Assembly (NCBI GenBank): GCA_028673005.1
Contig: CM054118.1
Span: 8,641,082-8,705,081 of the forward strand
Reading direction: 5' to 3'
DNA length: 64,000 bases
Origin: Tanypteryx hageni
Taxonomy: Eukaryota > Arthropoda > Insecta > Odonata > Petaluridae
In this document: positions 41,701 to 56,700 of the stretch, one piece after another
Position numbering within the stretch: position 1 is the first letter of the stretch
How the letters are laid out: each line of letters begins with the position of its first letter
Program-made: the position numbers and the translations under genes
The notes under the pieces: generated by a model
Databases searched by the model: none
Told to the model about the DNA's origin: nothing
Seen by the model: only the letters and a program-made list of their open reading frames with translations

Positions 41701-44700
41701 GAGATTTGCCCATTCATCTGTTGATGGTAGGCCACCCGCAAAATGCCTAGACAATATTGCGTGCCTGGCATGAGAAGGTGTTTTTTTTGGTAGATGCAAT
41801 ATGCCATGCATTTTATTTCCTCGATTTTTAACCAAGATATTTTTCAAAAATGCATTGAATAATATGATAAGCAATCACGTATTTTTTAAATTCTTTTCCA
41901 GCTGTCAGTAGGAAACCTAAATCATGTAAATATTCTTCGTAAATAGATGTCAGACAGAGTTCATTCTCATAGAAAAGGTGATGTAAGAGAAATACACAAC
42001 TGAACTGCATATAGTTAATGGTTTCAACAACAAGTCTCTTTATTTTACATTATGAACTGCATATATTTTTCATTAAATACAAACACATTCTGTTAGATAG
42101 TCTTGTAATTCGTGACATGCTCAAATCACATTTTACCGTAAATGCACTTTTTTGGGTTCCTATTACATTATGCAAACCTAAAAGATTATACTTTTATTAC
42201 TCTGTATAAAAGCAAAGAACACAATCTTGCAATGGAAATGTGACACTAAATAGCTGTTGCAGTTGTTTGTTTGTGCTTTCTGAAAGCTGTAAGTGATACA
42301 TTTTATCCGCAGAAACATGAGAAACGCTTTTATGTAACCAAATCATATTGCATCCAGTGACAAGTTTATTTTTGGTATTATGTGATGTCTGAGGGATTTA
42401 TTTTGAGCAAGAACAGTTTACATTTATTTCCATAAAATTTGCTCTTTTTCTAGGTGAAAAATGGCAGTTTGCGTGATTTCGAAAAAATTAGTGAAAATTA
42501 TTCATTTTAAATTAACTAACTTGAGAATGCGCAACGGCTCAAAACTGAAAATTTCGTTGAGATTAAGGATCTAGACTCCAAAATAGGTTTTCGAGTAGTT
42601 CATGATTATGTACGTTAAAAAAGTACTAAAAATCATTTTTAGAAGTCACATCTTAAATATTTGCTTTTTGCAGTAATTGTATCATCAAACTCAGCTTCAG
42701 ATAGATTATTCAACCAATGTTACCATGAAATATCAAAATTGAAATTTCGGAAGTGCAGACACTATACGAATTCCAGTTTTTCCAGATTTTTAGCTCTAAA
42801 AACGGGGGTGCGGGCATTACACGTGAGTGGGTATTATACGAGTAAATACTGTATTTTTCCCTTTTTCACTCCCCCACGTCCAATTAAATTTGTTAAGAGA
42901 AACTGGGTAGGCCTAGAGAATCCGAGAAAGTTATTGCCTTCATAGTCTAAAACATTTTTCATAAACTGCAGAAAATTTTTTTCAGACATGGCAGATTGTT
43001 CGACTGAGGACCAGAATGGGTTCAAGGTACTAAAATGTGTTCTTTTAATTTACCACTTTAACTTAATGAATACACCTGTTTAAATACTTAGAATGAGTAA
43101 GACAATGAAAATTCATTGTAGCTAGCAATAACACTCACCGTCAATTTCTTAACACATAAAACAAGCGCCGTTTTGCGGCAAATTCACTATCACAATCGTA
43201 TCCTAGCTCACCCTGAATTTTTTTCCTGATCTTTTATGCAGAAGTGCAGTGTTTTTCTTACATATAGAGTACATTTTTAACAGTTATTAATGCTATAAAA
43301 ATACAGTATCCATTGTTTCCCTTGATTCAATACATTATCTGCCAAAAATAAACTCAAGCAAGCGAATACGTTGTTTTGCATGCGTACATACTTGCAGGGA
43401 AAAAATACTGAGACTGTTTTACCTCCAAGGACGAGCGTGACCATATGGTAACTGCATGAGCACCTCCACTTTTTGCGCCCGCATGGGCTCCCTTTCAACA
43501 GCTAAAAGTAAACATCCACCACATTCACTTCCTAAGGGTCTAAACTGCAGTTGTTTTGGCTAAGGTGTAGAGTACATCGTCTTGTGAAGTGAAATCGACG
43601 AGCCAAAATCTTCAATTTCCATTTTTGCATCAGAATGGACTCGGGTTCACAATAAGTAATTTTTTCGTTTATTTTTCACCAAATATTTTATTTTGTCCAA
43701 TGAATTATGTTCCTTTAGGGTGTTATCTAACATTTAAATGGGTAAAAAATATTGTTCGTGTGAATTGCTGGTTATACAATCAATGAAAATCTTCCTGTGA
43801 ACATATGGTCACGCTCGTCCTTACCCATGCTACTTTTTCAGATTTCACATGAAAATGAAACATTAGTATCCAGTGACATATAATGTAATATATCTTGATT
43901 ATTTCCAATTTTACTTCATAAATCCTATGCAATTTAGTTATAGAGATTTAAAAATTACATTTTTTCATATGAAATACTTGAAATTTATTCTAAAAATATT
44001 GAATATTTTGCAATGATAAACTCTATATTTTAGAGAAAATGTATGTTTGAAGGATGGTTTGACCATCAAGGAAATTCTGGATATACCGTATTTACCCAAA
44101 AGGAAGATGAGGTTTTTTCACAAAAATGCCATTAAAAATATTAGGTATCGTCTTATGAGTATGAGGATTTAAGGTGAGAATACACCCCTATTTTAAATGC
44201 ACCATCAAACACCCAGATGTCAAGTATATGTCCGTTAAAATATTTATTATTGCATAAAATAATACATCATATTTATTTAATTACTACAATATTTTAAAAA
44301 TTTAAGGCCAAATTTCCTAAAATTGCTCCCACAGACCAATGGTTCCACTTCAGTGGTAGGGAAGTGTTTAGAGCTGGGTAGGTAATCACGTGACAAGTTG
44401 AAAAAAATGACTACAGCTGGGCGATTCCGTGCATAATATGAAACACAAAGTCATGTAGGCACCAATTAAGGTAAACAAGACTGATACAATTTAAACGTAT
44501 TTACTACAATTTAAACATGATGCTTTGCGTTAGGTATGCCAACGGCAGACGTAAAGTGGACGTGAGTTTCAGAGTAGAAAATTTACGAGAGCACTTGAGT
44601 AGTACATGCTTTGCTGAATTTTAAAGTGAAATAGTGACAAGTTATTATTTACGACTTTTAAATAAGATACCCCAAGCAAATGGCAGATCGTGAACAGAAA

Positions 44701-47700
44701 AAAGGAACTCCAGTAAGGGGGAATGTATCAAAAGGAATTAGAAGAAGTTACGACAGAAATTTTAAGTTAATGGTGGTGTGCTATGCTGAAGAAACAAATA
44801 ATTGTGTGGCAGGGAGGAAATACAATGTGACTGAAGCAAATGTGCGAAGGTGGAAGCAAGCAAAAGAGAAACTTGAAGTTGCTAACTCAACACGGAGATC
44901 ATTCAGTGGACCAAAACGAGGCCGATTTCATGCATTAGAAGAGGAAATTGCAAACTTTGTGCGTATTCCAAGAATTGACAGTAAACCGGTGATCATTAAA
45001 TTGAAAGCCCAAGAATCAGCATGATCACAAAACATTCCACACCAAGAATTTAAGGCTAGTAATGGATAGTGTGTGTGTATGATGTGTCGTAATGGTTTTA
45101 GCCTGCGACGAAGAACTTCACTTTGCCAGCGTCTACCTTCCGACTTCATAGACAAACTAATAACTTTCCAGAGGCATGTAATTCAGTTGCGGAAAAGTCG
45201 CAATTACCTTCTGAGCCAAATGGGTAATGCAGATGAGACACCCATTTACTTCGACATGCCAACCAATTACAAAGTCAACGAAAAAGGTGCAAAAAATGTC
45301 ATCATAAAAACTTCCGGGAATGAAAAACTGCGCATTACTGTAATACTGGCTGTATTAGCGGACGGAACAAAGTTGCCGCCATATGTTATTTTAAAACGCA
45401 AAACAGTGCCTAAGGAAGCACTACCAAATGGAATAATTGTTAAATGTCAAGGCTAAGGATGGATGTCAGCTGATTTAATGAAGGACTGGCATAGTGTGGA
45501 ATAGATGACCTGGGGCACTTTTAAGGCAGAGAGCAATGCTCGTCTTAGATGCGTTCAAAGGCCACCTTACAGAGGAAGTTCAAAATACCCTTCATGGTAT
45601 AAATACTGACCTTGTAGTTATACCATGAGGTATGACATCACAAATTCAAGTGCTATATGTTGTAGTGATGAAGCCCTTTAAGAATTATATAAAGTCATTT
45701 TATTCAGAATGGCTTTTGGCAGGGATTCATACATTAACTCCTACAGGGAAAATTAACAAGCCCAATACACCACTTCTCTGTAATTGGACCATTGCAGCAT
45801 GGAAAAAATAGATCCCAACAGTATCTCAAGAGGGTTCAAGAAATGCTGCATATCAAATTTCATGGATGGTATGGAAGACGACTTGTTTGAATTTGAGTAA
45901 GTTGTGATAAATGAACAGGACAGCAAGAATAAGGGAAGTAAAACAGAGGAGAGGGAGATGTAAGTAGTAAATTTACTTTTTTTATTTTTTAGGGGTCATC
46001 TTAAATTCAAGGTCGTCTTCCTTTTGGGTAAACACGGTAATAGAGGCTGAAAGATCAAGTGATTCAGAGAATGAAGAAGAAATCACAGATATTTTTATAT
46101 CTCTTCCCAACCCGAGTGAGTTGACTGACGAGGATGAAGATGAGGGAGGATTGGTGGACAATCTGAGTGGCCATCAGCTCGCAGCAGGTGCTGAAGTAAA
46201 ACTCAGTAACCAAAAACAAGTTGGAGTAAATTACGAACCGTCTTCTTATCAAGTCAGCCAGAAGAATAAGTGGATTGAGGGCAATTTGGAGCATTTACCC
46301 ACCATGAAATTCGAAGATGCAAATTACGAATAACACAAATTACTTTTGCCACTACAATTTTTCGAGCTGTTTTGGGTTTGAGATGTTATTGGACATTTGG
46401 TAGAAGAGACAGCTCAATATGCCAGTTTTAAAAATTTTCCCAATCCAACAGTGACTGAAGAAGAAATAAAAATTTTTATTGGTATTCTCATTTTGAGCGG
46501 ATACAACGTCTTGCCTGGTAAGAAATTTTATTGGGAAACTAAAGATGATGTATGCAACATTTTAGTGAGTAATGCGATGAGGAGGGATCGTTTTATTCAA
46601 ATTATGAAGTTTATTCATATGGTCGATAATACTCAACTTATACCAATGACAAAATATGCAAGCTCAGGCCGCTGATTGAGATGCTGAGGGCCAAATTCAT
46701 GAAACACTTTGTGCCGTATGAGCACCTTGACTTTGATGAATGTATGATTAAATATTTTGGGCGTCATTGGTGTAAGCAGTTCATAAGAGGCAAACCAATT
46801 CGTTTTGGATACAAGGTTTGGTATCTCGATACAGGCTTTGGTTATCTGATAGATTTTGAAATTTACCAAGGAAAAAATCCTAATGCAAATCTTGATTATG
46901 AGAAGGCATTCAGAAAAACTGCTGCTCCATTGATGCAAATGTTGGACGTGCTACCTGTCGAAAAAGGAGATTACCCCAACCACATATTCTTTGATAATTT
47001 ATTTTCAGGTGAGGTATGTAAATATTATTTTCTGTTGTAGTCCGTTTTATCATAAAACCAAATATACAGCTATTGTTACCATTATTTTTCAGGTATGAAT
47101 TTAATCCATCATTTGAAATTGTGGGGGTACTACAGTACTGGTACAATGAGGGATAATAGAATTCCCAAAGATTGCCCCCTACCTATGAAAACTGATATGA
47201 AAAAACCAAAAGAGGTACGTTTAAATTCGTTTTAGAATGAAACCTTGGCGTATCAATATGTAAGTGGATGGACAATTCCGTTGTGGCCATTGCCTCAACG
47301 TCATACGGAGTGGCACCTACTACAAACATAAAAAGGTAAAGCCAGAATGTGATGCTTCCTCAACCACATTCCATACACCAGTATAATAAACATATGGGTG
47401 GCACTGACAGGATGGATGAAGACGTCAACCAATATAGAATCAGAATCCACAGAAAAAAATGGTGGTGGCCTATCTTCACATGGCTACTAGATACGTCACT
47501 ACATAATGCATGGGTACTCTACAAAAGATCAGTGAAAAATATAACAAAATTAGAGTTCAGGAGTAAAATAGTACAAATTTATCTGACACAGTTCAAGGCA
47601 TCCACGAAGTCGCCTGGAGGGTCTGCAATAGCAGGCCCAATTTTGACCCGCGTAAACAACTGTGATTCGATCAAATGGACCATTTTGTTGTGGAAACTAA

Positions 47701-50700
47701 TGAAAAGAAGATGTGCAGGTGAAATCTGTACAGCGGTGGTAAGAACAATGTGCGAGAAGTGTATGGTCGGACTGTGTATATCATGTTTTGCGCATTTTCA
47801 AAAAAAATAACGCGGTTTTTTACTCAGTGGCAAAATGCTGTTAAACTTCAAATTAAACTTACACAGCATTTTATCAATGAATTAATAAAAACGTTAAAAA
47901 TTATTTCTTGAATAAACAAATTATAAACTGTTTCATTACCTAAAAATTTTTTAATAAAATAATAGCAGTGGTAAGGACGAGCATGATCATATGGTCACAG
48001 CATGTTTTGCAGAATCCAATGGTAATATATTTTTAAAATATTTTTCCCATTATAAAGGAGGTGTATGACTAAGAAAACACCTGAATTTTATTTAATTAGA
48101 AAAAAATTGTTGTCCTTGGAGGGTTAGTGTACAAAAAGTTATCACCCCAGAGAAATGTTAAATAGGGGGTTTTACTGTATGTGTGTGGACCTTTCCTTTG
48201 TTCAAATTAAAATTTTCATGGTTACCTTCTTCTTTCAGACAAAGTTTTTGATGTGGTCTCGGATTTCCTTTTTATCTGCTCAAGCAAAGCCATTTCTTTC
48301 TTTTCATTTTGAAGAAAAAGGTCCAATTCTGATTGTGCAATGTCCCTCTAAAATAGATAACATCAATAATTAACTCTACAGCTATGAACTAAATTTATCA
48401 GAAGCATACAAATATTATTTTGCAAAATACGAATCTGTGCATAACAATACATTGTTTTTATGTCAAATGTAAAAGATCTTTAAAATATCCCAAGTCTTAA
48501 CTAAACAACAAGACTGACTACCATCTGATTAAATGCTACACGTAAACAAACTATGCAATGAGATACAATGCCAAATTTTCTTTGCAATATAACAATTGCC
48601 ACTTCATCAGATGCAGCTGCAAATATGAAATTAAGGACTTACAAATGAATATACAATGCAAAAAGATAGTAGAATTATGTGAAAATTCTATAATATTTAT
48701 AAACAGTAAAATCTCACAACTTCTGAGGGATATGTAAATCATATTGCTTCACTGAAAAATTCTTATTCAAATTGTACAAAAGACTCATTACTTATTTAAA
48801 TAAAGTTTTATAACATTTTTCAATAATAGTTTTGATTTCCACTTTACCAAAGGTAAACATTAACTTTATAATTTCACAAATATATGTAACTTTTAACCAC
48901 ATAAAGTGACTTTAGCCACTGACATATTTTTACCATTCACCACGTAAAGTGACTTTGCTCTAAGGCTCAAGGTACCAAATGCTTGGTTGTGGAATCAAGG
49001 ATGAGGAAGTCTGTTGCTTCAAGCTGTAAACATTTTTTGATAGCTGTGGAACCAAGTTGCTTTACATGGTGAACTGCAAAAACATTTTTGGCAACTACAG
49101 GCGCTTCATGTGGTGAAAGGGTTCATAGGATAATTATAAAAGGAGGGATTTTCACTTTACTTTGGGAAGTAGACTGTCCAAGAGATGTTTATACTGTAGT
49201 GAGATATTCACTATAATGGAGCTTTTTGTCATGGGATTTTTACCGTAATGTATTGACACTTAAAGTTGAGAATCTAAGCTTTGGTTTAAGTTTAAATTGA
49301 AATCAAATAATCCTTAATTAAACAACTTTCTCACCTTTGATTTTGCTTCATCCGCAACTCTTCTTAATTCCATAAGGCGAGTTTGCAAGGTCTCCCTCTC
49401 ATCCTGAAGACCTTGGGTCTCTGCTTGCAAGCCTGCCATTGCATTCAAAAGCCCTTGTTCATGAATTGTTTTCTCTTTAATCAACTGTTCCTCTTTTCTG
49501 GTTAATTCTTGAATATCCCTTTCGTTTTCTTCCGGAACTTTCTCCAGAGCCTCAAGCTAGAAAGAGATTAAGTTGTAAGACTCACCAAAAATGTATATAT
49601 TTATATGTGGTCCCTAATTATCTATCCGCTTTAAAATTTTCATTCCAGCACATCCTCACAGGTAAGACATGTGCCTTTTCTGGAAGCCGTTGTAAAATAT
49701 ATTCTTTTTTCCCTCACATAATAGTTGAAGATTTTCTATATTTTGCTCACAGCAGCAGAAGCCATTTTTAGTCATGTCGTAAAACCTGTAAAAGGCAGAA
49801 TTTATATTTGGCGGAAACCTGCCAAAGGCAGAAATCAAAAATGTAATCATACCAATGACACTGTTTTTCATGCGAATGTCTCTCTGTTAGGTGAAACCTG
49901 TGAGATGTGGATGGAAAGGATTTTTTCTTGTAGCCTGTGTCTTAATATAAGGTGACCAACTTTTCAGGAAGCCAAAGAGGGACATTTTCAAATATTTGCC
50001 AACTAAAAGGAGGGACAAATTACAGTGGTTTGTTTTTGGTGCATTTATTGATGAGTCAGCCTTAAAAATATAGATGCAATAGATATCGAATAGCTTGGTA
50101 TGACCAGTGAGGGCCTTCCGGATGATTTAAAAGACTATTTTGGATATTACTCAAGATTTTTCAAAAAACAAGACAAGTTCTGACATTTAACAAGACGGGA
50201 CAAGTGAGGAAAAGGAGGAACTGTCCCTCCAAATTTGGGACAGTTTGTCACCCTATATTAAATGCACCACCTTTTTGAAAATCGCGTGCTTGCGTCTCGC
50301 AAATTTACACTGTGCGACAACATTTTTAAAAGCAATTACTTTTGTTTTGTGTAGATTATTTGCATTTCACGTCATGCATTTGCGATGACAAGTATGAATT
50401 CCCTCTACTTTTCTGTTTCAAAGTTGTTTAAACTTGGGCACCATAGAAAAGTACTTATTTTTATTATATTATTTTTATAATGATCATTATTAGCAGTTTT
50501 TGAAGTAAACAAATGTGGTAACTCTCAACTAAATTTTTTTGTAGCTCAGTTTGAACTTCACCACCAACGCCGCTATATTCGATAATGAAACTTTAGTTTA
50601 AAATTTAAAGATATGCCATCATTTTGGAATATAAGGTTTTCATTTACTACTATCTTTGTATTTTGAACGTAATTTAGGGAAATGTTATTTTGTTTAGTTA

Positions 50701-53700
50701 GGTTTTCGTTTTTTATCATGAATTTTTAATGGAAATCTAAGAATTGCTATCACCTTGTAACGTAAGACATTTTGCCGCATATTTTGAACACAATTACTAA
50801 AAGACATGTTACCACTTTAATGCTTCGTTTTTATTTTTTGTGAGGTATTTTGAACAATTAAAAGAAATTTTATCTCTTTCTTATGCTAGGTTTTGATTTT
50901 CTGTTACACATGGAATTAATAAAAGAAACGTTACCACTTAATAATGCGTGTTTTTTTTGCAGCTTGAAAATGTTTGTTGCAGTACCCAAGCATACATCTG
51001 TGCATCACGTACTCAACATTCCATTTCAGTAGTTCATAAATTTAAATTTAAGAATTTCCTTGGAATGAACAAAAGAAGATTGAAAATTGCTGTTATTTTT
51101 TCTTTTATTTTCTGTTAGATTGCATTATTTATGATAAAAAAGTGACATTATAGGTTGACTGGGAACCATACTCCCAAAATAACATTGCATCTTATGGAAA
51201 AAGAGGACTTGCACTTCACGAATTTGCATTTCGCGTCAGTTTTCTGGAACTAATTATTCGCGAAGTTCAAAATGGTGGTGTAGGTATATTTTGAACCTGT
51301 GAAAGGCAAAAATATAAAATCATTCTCTTTAACATTTAAACGTCTGGCGTGTCCATACAGGCATGCAAAATGAATCCTGTTCAGTGCCTGGCATGCCCGT
51401 AGAGGCATGCTTGTTTTAGAAGTTGCCGACAGATGTTGCATTCATCATGGATGCGTGAAATTTGGGAGGGGTCCTCGTAGAGGCCTGCTCTCAAGATGTG
51501 TCAAGGCAAACATATGGTAGATCTAACTACTGGGGGTGAGAACACCTCACACCGAGATTAAACAGAAAATAGGGTGAGAGCGTTAGCCTTGCCCCTTTCC
51601 AACTCAGACCTCTCCATGACCCAAGGATGTTGGAAGAGGACGAAGAAGCTCTTCTTCCACCTCCTCTATTATTGCAAAACCCCTACGGGTCTTGCATCTC
51701 CTAAATCCACCTCTGGTTATATCTATACCTTAAAATCAATTTTATGGCAATGAAAAAATATTTTTAGATTGATTACCTTCTCCTTCTCAGTTTTCAGGCC
51801 CTGAATGTTTGATTTTCTTTTAGAATTCTTCTGTTTCAGATGCTCCTGTAATTTCACATCCTCATTTTCTAACTGCTTAAACTTCTTCGTTAACTCCTCC
51901 TTTCGAGCAGTCATGGACTCTAAATTTCTGTAACAAATACAAAAATACACAATTATTGTTGCATTAACACAGTCACCCACTAAGCAGGTTGAAGGTAATA
52001 ATTACATTTGATTGTTTTAAATAAAGATGAGATTTAATTAGGAAATAATCACAAAAATTTTAACATTTGATTGATCACAGAATATATTGTTTGGAAAAAT
52101 AAATAATATGTACACACTGGGATTTTTTTGCAATGCTGGGCTGATGCACAGTCAGGTTTTACGTATGTGACCTCTTCAATCATGAAACTTTGTTATTCTT
52201 CATAAAAATAAGTGTTTTTTGTAGGAGTATACTAGGCTTAAAAAGAGTTCAGTCCAATGTTGGTTCACACCACTTGATGCTGTAAACATCTTCTAACAAA
52301 GACAATTATTTAGTTTCATTGGTAACTTATGTAACTAAATATTCTGGTGTTCTTATAAAAATAAGCATTGATACATCCTTTACAAAAATAATATCAATAT
52401 ATTTAGATATGACATTTCTAAAATATTTTATGCACTGATTTTTATTAGAATTATCATTATAAATGAATATCTGTAAATACCAGAATCATAGGGTATGCCA
52501 AAAAAGTAACAAAAATAAAATAAATGCTTCAATGTTTTATATTAAAAGGATGCCTGTACAGCAAGCACTGAAGATTTTAAATACTCAGATCATTAACCCT
52601 ACCAATGATTGTTTTAATATAAATAACATCATTGAAGGACCCAATGACAATAAGTCCTAAAACATCAGTTACTAATCTTCAATAAATGCCTGTAAAACAC
52701 TTTACCAGGTTACAATGATATACAGAGTGATTACAAATGAATATCCTGATTTAAAACTATATTACTTAACCACTTGACTGGACGTGATGATCATACTCGT
52801 CATGAGCAAAGTGGCCACCATTTGGGCATGATGATTATTTTCGTCTTCAAGGTTTTTTTCATTTATCTCTATGGGCATGAGCTATTACGTCCTGAGCTTT
52901 CTCTTGTATTCCTGGCCCTTTAGGTTCACATTCATGCAGATGGCATTTAGGCCAAATTTTCTGAGATTTAGAACCTCCGTCATGAAACCCTGCAAGTGTT
53001 GTGTGGGGTTGCATATATGCACCGCCTGGCCGGCAATTTTTAACCCTTTAACTGCTATGTTTATGAAATGGGAGAATTGGGGATATGACGAGTTTTTTAA
53101 AATAGAAAATCAGTATTTAACAATATTTAATTATAGCAATACATGTAACTTTATTTCATAAAAAATGCTATATTTTTCTTTGTTAGTCATTTTAAAGATG
53201 TTTTTTGTTGTGATATAATGCGTGATTGGTACTGAAGGCACAAAAACATTAAATGCATAAACGCATTCACAGCAGTTAAAAGGTTAAGGTTGCTCCACAC
53301 TCTCGGTTTTTCTCCAGTTTTAACCGTATGGGTAAAACTGTACAGGGAAAATGGAGTGTGGATGAGAAATCTGGAAGAATGGACTGGAATGAACAAAATC
53401 TGTCGCCGCTTGATTTTTGCTCAGTCCAGTCATGGTGTACGGGCAAGTCTGCCAGTGTGGAGCATGTTCATTCCAAAACCGTACAGTTTTATGAACTCGC
53501 GGTGTATTGCATAAAGTCTCCAATAAACATGTACCGACTTAATCGTACGGGTAAAATTGGGTAGAAAACGGAAAGTGTGGTGGTGACCACAGTATACGGG
53601 GAAAAATGCTCCAACTTAACCATATGGTTAAAACTGTCGGAAAAACAGCAATCAAATTTTTTTGTACGAACATGCGAACTCAGACACGAGGAATTTTTAC

Positions 53701-56700
53701 CCATTCTTCTTCTTTGACGCATCTGATGTTTTTACCGATTTTACTTTTTTGGCACATCTGGTTTACCAGGGCTAATAAATATTTTCCACTACCCCTTGCA
53801 GAAACATTTTTGAGATGCACTTTTTTCATTTTCTCTATTTTTCCTCAATATCAAATAGTATATGGACTACTGCTTTTTAATTGATTCGTCTTAAAACATT
53901 AAGAAAAACTTTGGTCCAAAAAGCATTAAAATTTTAATTGTTTAACAAATTAATTGTTTATAACAAATTGTGAATTGACGAATTTTTAATACATTATTGT
54001 AAATTGATTTAATTCTTTGGGGGAAACCTAGACTGTCTATATACAAGCATATAATTATAATTGGTAGAAGTACAAATTTTATGCTAAATCCAACTTTTAC
54101 TGCTGTATCAGTCATTTGATTGTTAAATATTGCTTATCGTAAAAACGTTCATTAGTGATTTTAATTTATTCTACTAGAAAATTTATGAGAAGTTTTGATT
54201 AAAAATATTTTGACATATATTTTAATTGTTAATAATATATTGTTGTTAACAAATTATTTGTTAAAACAATTAGTTACTTTAGGAAATTTTAATACATAAT
54301 TGCAAATATGAACAAATTCCTTTATATATTAGAAAAGAAATATATAGTAAGAGGTAATATAAAAAAGATATATTTCATTCCTGACTCCCCACCTGGAGTG
54401 CACTTCTGGTCTCTTGTTTCCCCCAGTCAAGAGGTCAAAAACTAAAAAAGATACAGTGAAAAGCAAGCTATACTAACAAAGAAAAACAAAAGAAGTTTTT
54501 TCAGACTATTTAAGTTGAATATGTGCTCCATATGTCTCTTCAGACATCAAAACAGTATTCTGTTTCCTGCCATACATTCTGTAGCATCATGCTGAATTTT
54601 TCCAACAGCATCATGTGTCCTTTCCTACAAATTGTCCTAAGTTTTTGGCATTGGTGGAACATAAATTTCATTTCCGACATAGCACCAGAGGAAAAAATCG
54701 AGGAAAGTTAGATCAGGCGGACAAGCCCTTCATGCCAAATCCAATGATTGGGCAATTGCTCAATCAGGAATGTCATAACCTCATTGCAAATAAAGTGGCA
54801 ATTATCAATAGCTTGAACAAAACTTGAATTTTTTCTTGACAGCTAGCTTGCTTTTCACTGTATCTTTACAGTTTTTTCATGATGTATTTTTAAAATCAGG
54901 AAGATCTTTTGTAATCACCATATATAATAAATGCTTATCATTTGTGCATACATTTAAATGCACACCAAATGTAGGCACTCACAGCCATGCATACATTTAA
55001 ATGTTTGTTTTATTTTATATTTGTTATTTTACACTAATTTATGTTAATGATCCATTGTAAAAGGCCAAATTTGGCTGTTTATGGACCTTTTTAATTAAAT
55101 TAATTAATTAATTAAATAAATGGTTGCAGAGTCTGCTTATATGAATTCATAGGCTCATGATATCATACAGACTCGGTGAAATAATGTGATTTCTTGAGAT
55201 ATGATAATTTATACAAACAAAATTATAATATTTAAATATCCCAACTAAATTGGCTGTAAGACAGAGTGGAAAGAATGTAAATATCATATGATACGGGTTA
55301 ATCATTTTGCAGAATAAGCTACCATGTAATAAAGTTATGGTTGAAAATATCAACAGAGAAAACTTTGTCTGATATCCCATTTGACCTTTAAAAATTCAAT
55401 AGAATATTTCTTTTGATTATAGAGTTGATTGTTTTTCTATTATCTCTTCCTTATAACAATTCATGGAAATCTGCAGTTTTTATTCATGTGAAAACCAATC
55501 GCTTAAAATAAAAAGCATGCATTTACAGAATAAATATTTTTAACTCACTTGGAATTCTCCTTTAAAATCTTCACCTTTTCATCCCTTTTAACAGAGATTG
55601 CCTTCACTTGGTCTTTTGATGTTTTCATTGACTCATCAATCTCTTTTTTTTCCTCTTCTTTTTTCTTCAGATCTTCTGTTTTTTCAAAACTGGAAGCAAA
55701 AGAATTTTCAGTAATATTGAACACAGCTGTAGGCTGAATTCCAAAAAAGTGACCAAATTCAAAGAAACTAATAAATCGTTTGCAAATTACATAGTTTATT
55801 CAAATGGACAATGCTCACTGATCTTTACTAAAACATCTTTTCCATACAAGAATGCAAGTTGAAATTGCATTCTTCGATGTGACAGTAATTTTTATAAAAG
55901 ATGAAAGTTCAAACAAATTAACATAATTAACCCTTCAGCACCGAAGTAACCACATTGTGGTTACCCATGAGGCAGGACCTATTCACGGTTCTCACCATGC
56001 CGTGGCTACAGCACACAGCCATCAAAAAAATATTTTGATGGCTCTCCAGTCCGGTCTTTGTTGAATAAAGAACACCATTGTCTTCTAGAAGGATTCCCCT
56101 TCATAGTCATCTCTTTCTCTTAAGAGAACATGTTATACCACTGAGATTTTTAAAAAATGAGTGGAACTTTTTTTCCTATCGCTTCGTTGGTCGGAATGGG
56201 AATGCATGTTCATCACTTTTGGCTGCTCTTTCATTTTGACTGTGTTTATCCTTTGTGGGCATCTGTTTAAGATTACTCTTTATTAAATTTTACGTCATCC
56301 AGTATACACTGCATTACGTTTTGCCTTATAGGCTTCAGTTGAAAATTTTCTTTCGAGAGAGTAAGTCGAGACACCCTAGCTATAGTGGTCACTATCTGCA
56401 AAGCAATGGATTCGCAGGCGAGTGGTTCTTTTATGAGGTAAGAAGAAATTGAAAACCTAATTGAAGATGAAGAAGACAGTGAATTAAATCCAGGAAGTGA
56501 CTGTTCAAGTGAAGACGAAGTAGATTTTACTGTGCTTCCCAAAATTCCAGACAGCGATGACGAAAACGCCAGTGATTTACCATTTAGGGCTGAGGCTTTT
56601 CAATCATCATGGAATTGGGCAGATATTGGCACGTAATACTTTTTTTAATTTCCTTTCAATGGTCAATGTGGTCCAACCATCTCTATTACCAATGTTCTTG

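Larger units (their letters stand above)
44045..47807 (+). pseudogene. piggyBac transposase (PGBD-like), split and frameshifted
   Basis: The N-terminal part [13 protein letters not shown] ends at the pogo insertion and continues [20 protein letters not shown] after it. Then come [37 protein letters not shown], stops near 46332, and [20 protein letters not shown]. Catalytic aspartates are visible in [28 protein letters not shown] and [15 protein letters not shown]. The C-terminal Cys-rich finger reads [20 protein letters not shown]. Frame changes near 46370 and 46665, and a likely intron at 47009-47092. Not functional as it stands. Confidence 0.88.
43422..48123 (+). mobile_element. piggyBac element interrupted by a pogo element
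   Basis: Terminal repeats CCTCCAAGGAC (43422-43432) and GTCCTTGGAGG (48112-48122) are followed by TTAG on the right and preceded by TTTTA on the left, eroded TTAA duplications. The subterminal motif AAGGACGAGC[GA]TGA[CT]CATATGGT occurs at 43428, inverted at 43802, and again at 47971. Without the pogo insertion it is about 2.75 kb. Confidence 0.85.
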
